DNA of 64,000 nucleotides from Morinoia aosen (lineage: Eukaryota > Arthropoda > Malacostraca > Amphipoda > Talitridae). The stretch lies in contig CM059562.1 in assembly GCA_030386875.1 (NCBI GenBank), positions 66,400,201 through 66,464,200 on the forward strand. Reading direction: 5' to 3'. A model generated the notes under the pieces. The model was not told the DNA's origin. It saw nothing but the letters and a program-made list of their open reading frames with translations, and made no database searches. Below are positions 63,841 through 64,000 of the stretch, one piece after another. The position numbers were made by a program, and so were the translations under genes. Each line of letters begins with the position of its first letter. The first letter of the stretch is position 1.

Positions 63841-64000
63841 CCACCTATAGCTATATGGCAGTGCTGGATGTTGCAGGCAATTCTTCACACACTTCAAAAC
63901 TCTAGTGACGTTTTATAATACAGGCATCACTCTAAAAACAGATGTATATTGTTTCAGGGAGTCGCTAGTGCTTTGAGTATAACTATTCTTGATATCAGAT

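Noticed and set aside
62722-63897. 391-codon minus-strand frame as a real Ser/Gln-rich protein gene
   Set aside because: The frame is carried almost entirely by a 17-bp array lacking stops in all phases on that strand; the flanking peptide parts show no signal peptide, domain or exon structure.
1-64000. CRISPR array or bacterial operon
   Set aside because: The tandem arrays have no unique spacers of constant length, and the window lacks closely packed genes with ribosome binding sites; the LINE and mariner remnants point to an animal genome.

Overview
This window looks like AT-rich animal nuclear DNA, most likely from an insect or other arthropod. By eye the GC content is in the high thirties. 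Apart from repeat-driven frames there are no long open frames, no operon-like gene packing and no bacterial signals. Recognisable content is decayed transposable elements, satellite-like tandem arrays and a few short GC-rich islands in AT-rich sequence. No complete, recognisable protein-coding gene could be assembled. The species call is an inference.

Tandem arrays are the clearest content. Five minisatellites have different units: 23/24 bp (about 1.75-2.04 kb), 49 bp (19.13-19.77 kb), 30 bp (36.45-36.73 kb), 62 bp (51.16-52.64 kb) and 17 bp (62.87-63.84 kb). Together they cover about 3.65 kb, near 5.7 % of the window. Three show higher-order repeats (70, 90 and 124/247/248 bp). The long frames in the 19 kb and 63 kb arrays come from stop-free repeat units, not from genes.

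Mobile-element remnants: a mariner-type transposase C-terminus at 23.1 kb (+); a longer mariner-type remnant at 34.3-34.8 kb (+); a CR1/L2/Jockey-group LINE reverse transcriptase 3' part at 51-52.9 kb (+), physically split by the 62-bp array; and a second LINE 3' part at 61.57-61.88 kb (-). All carry stops or frameshifts and look dead.

Possible host coding sequence is limited to short pieces. The best is a 77-nt exon-like segment at 55857-55933 (-): splice-like sites on both sides, and every one of its 25 codons ends in G or C. About 300 bp away, 55388-55426 and 55522-55561 (+) form a two-exon model with good splice signals. A carboxylesterase-like fragment lies at 13.6-13.8 kb. Exon candidates at 58.72 kb (+), 15.64 kb (-), 46.59 kb (+) and 45.58 kb (+) are weaker. 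Two frames of about 159 codons (17.27-17.74 kb minus, 20.04-20.52 kb plus) are unrecognised. The rest is unannotated AT-rich DNA, intergenic or from large introns, with no rRNA, tRNA or CRISPR seen.
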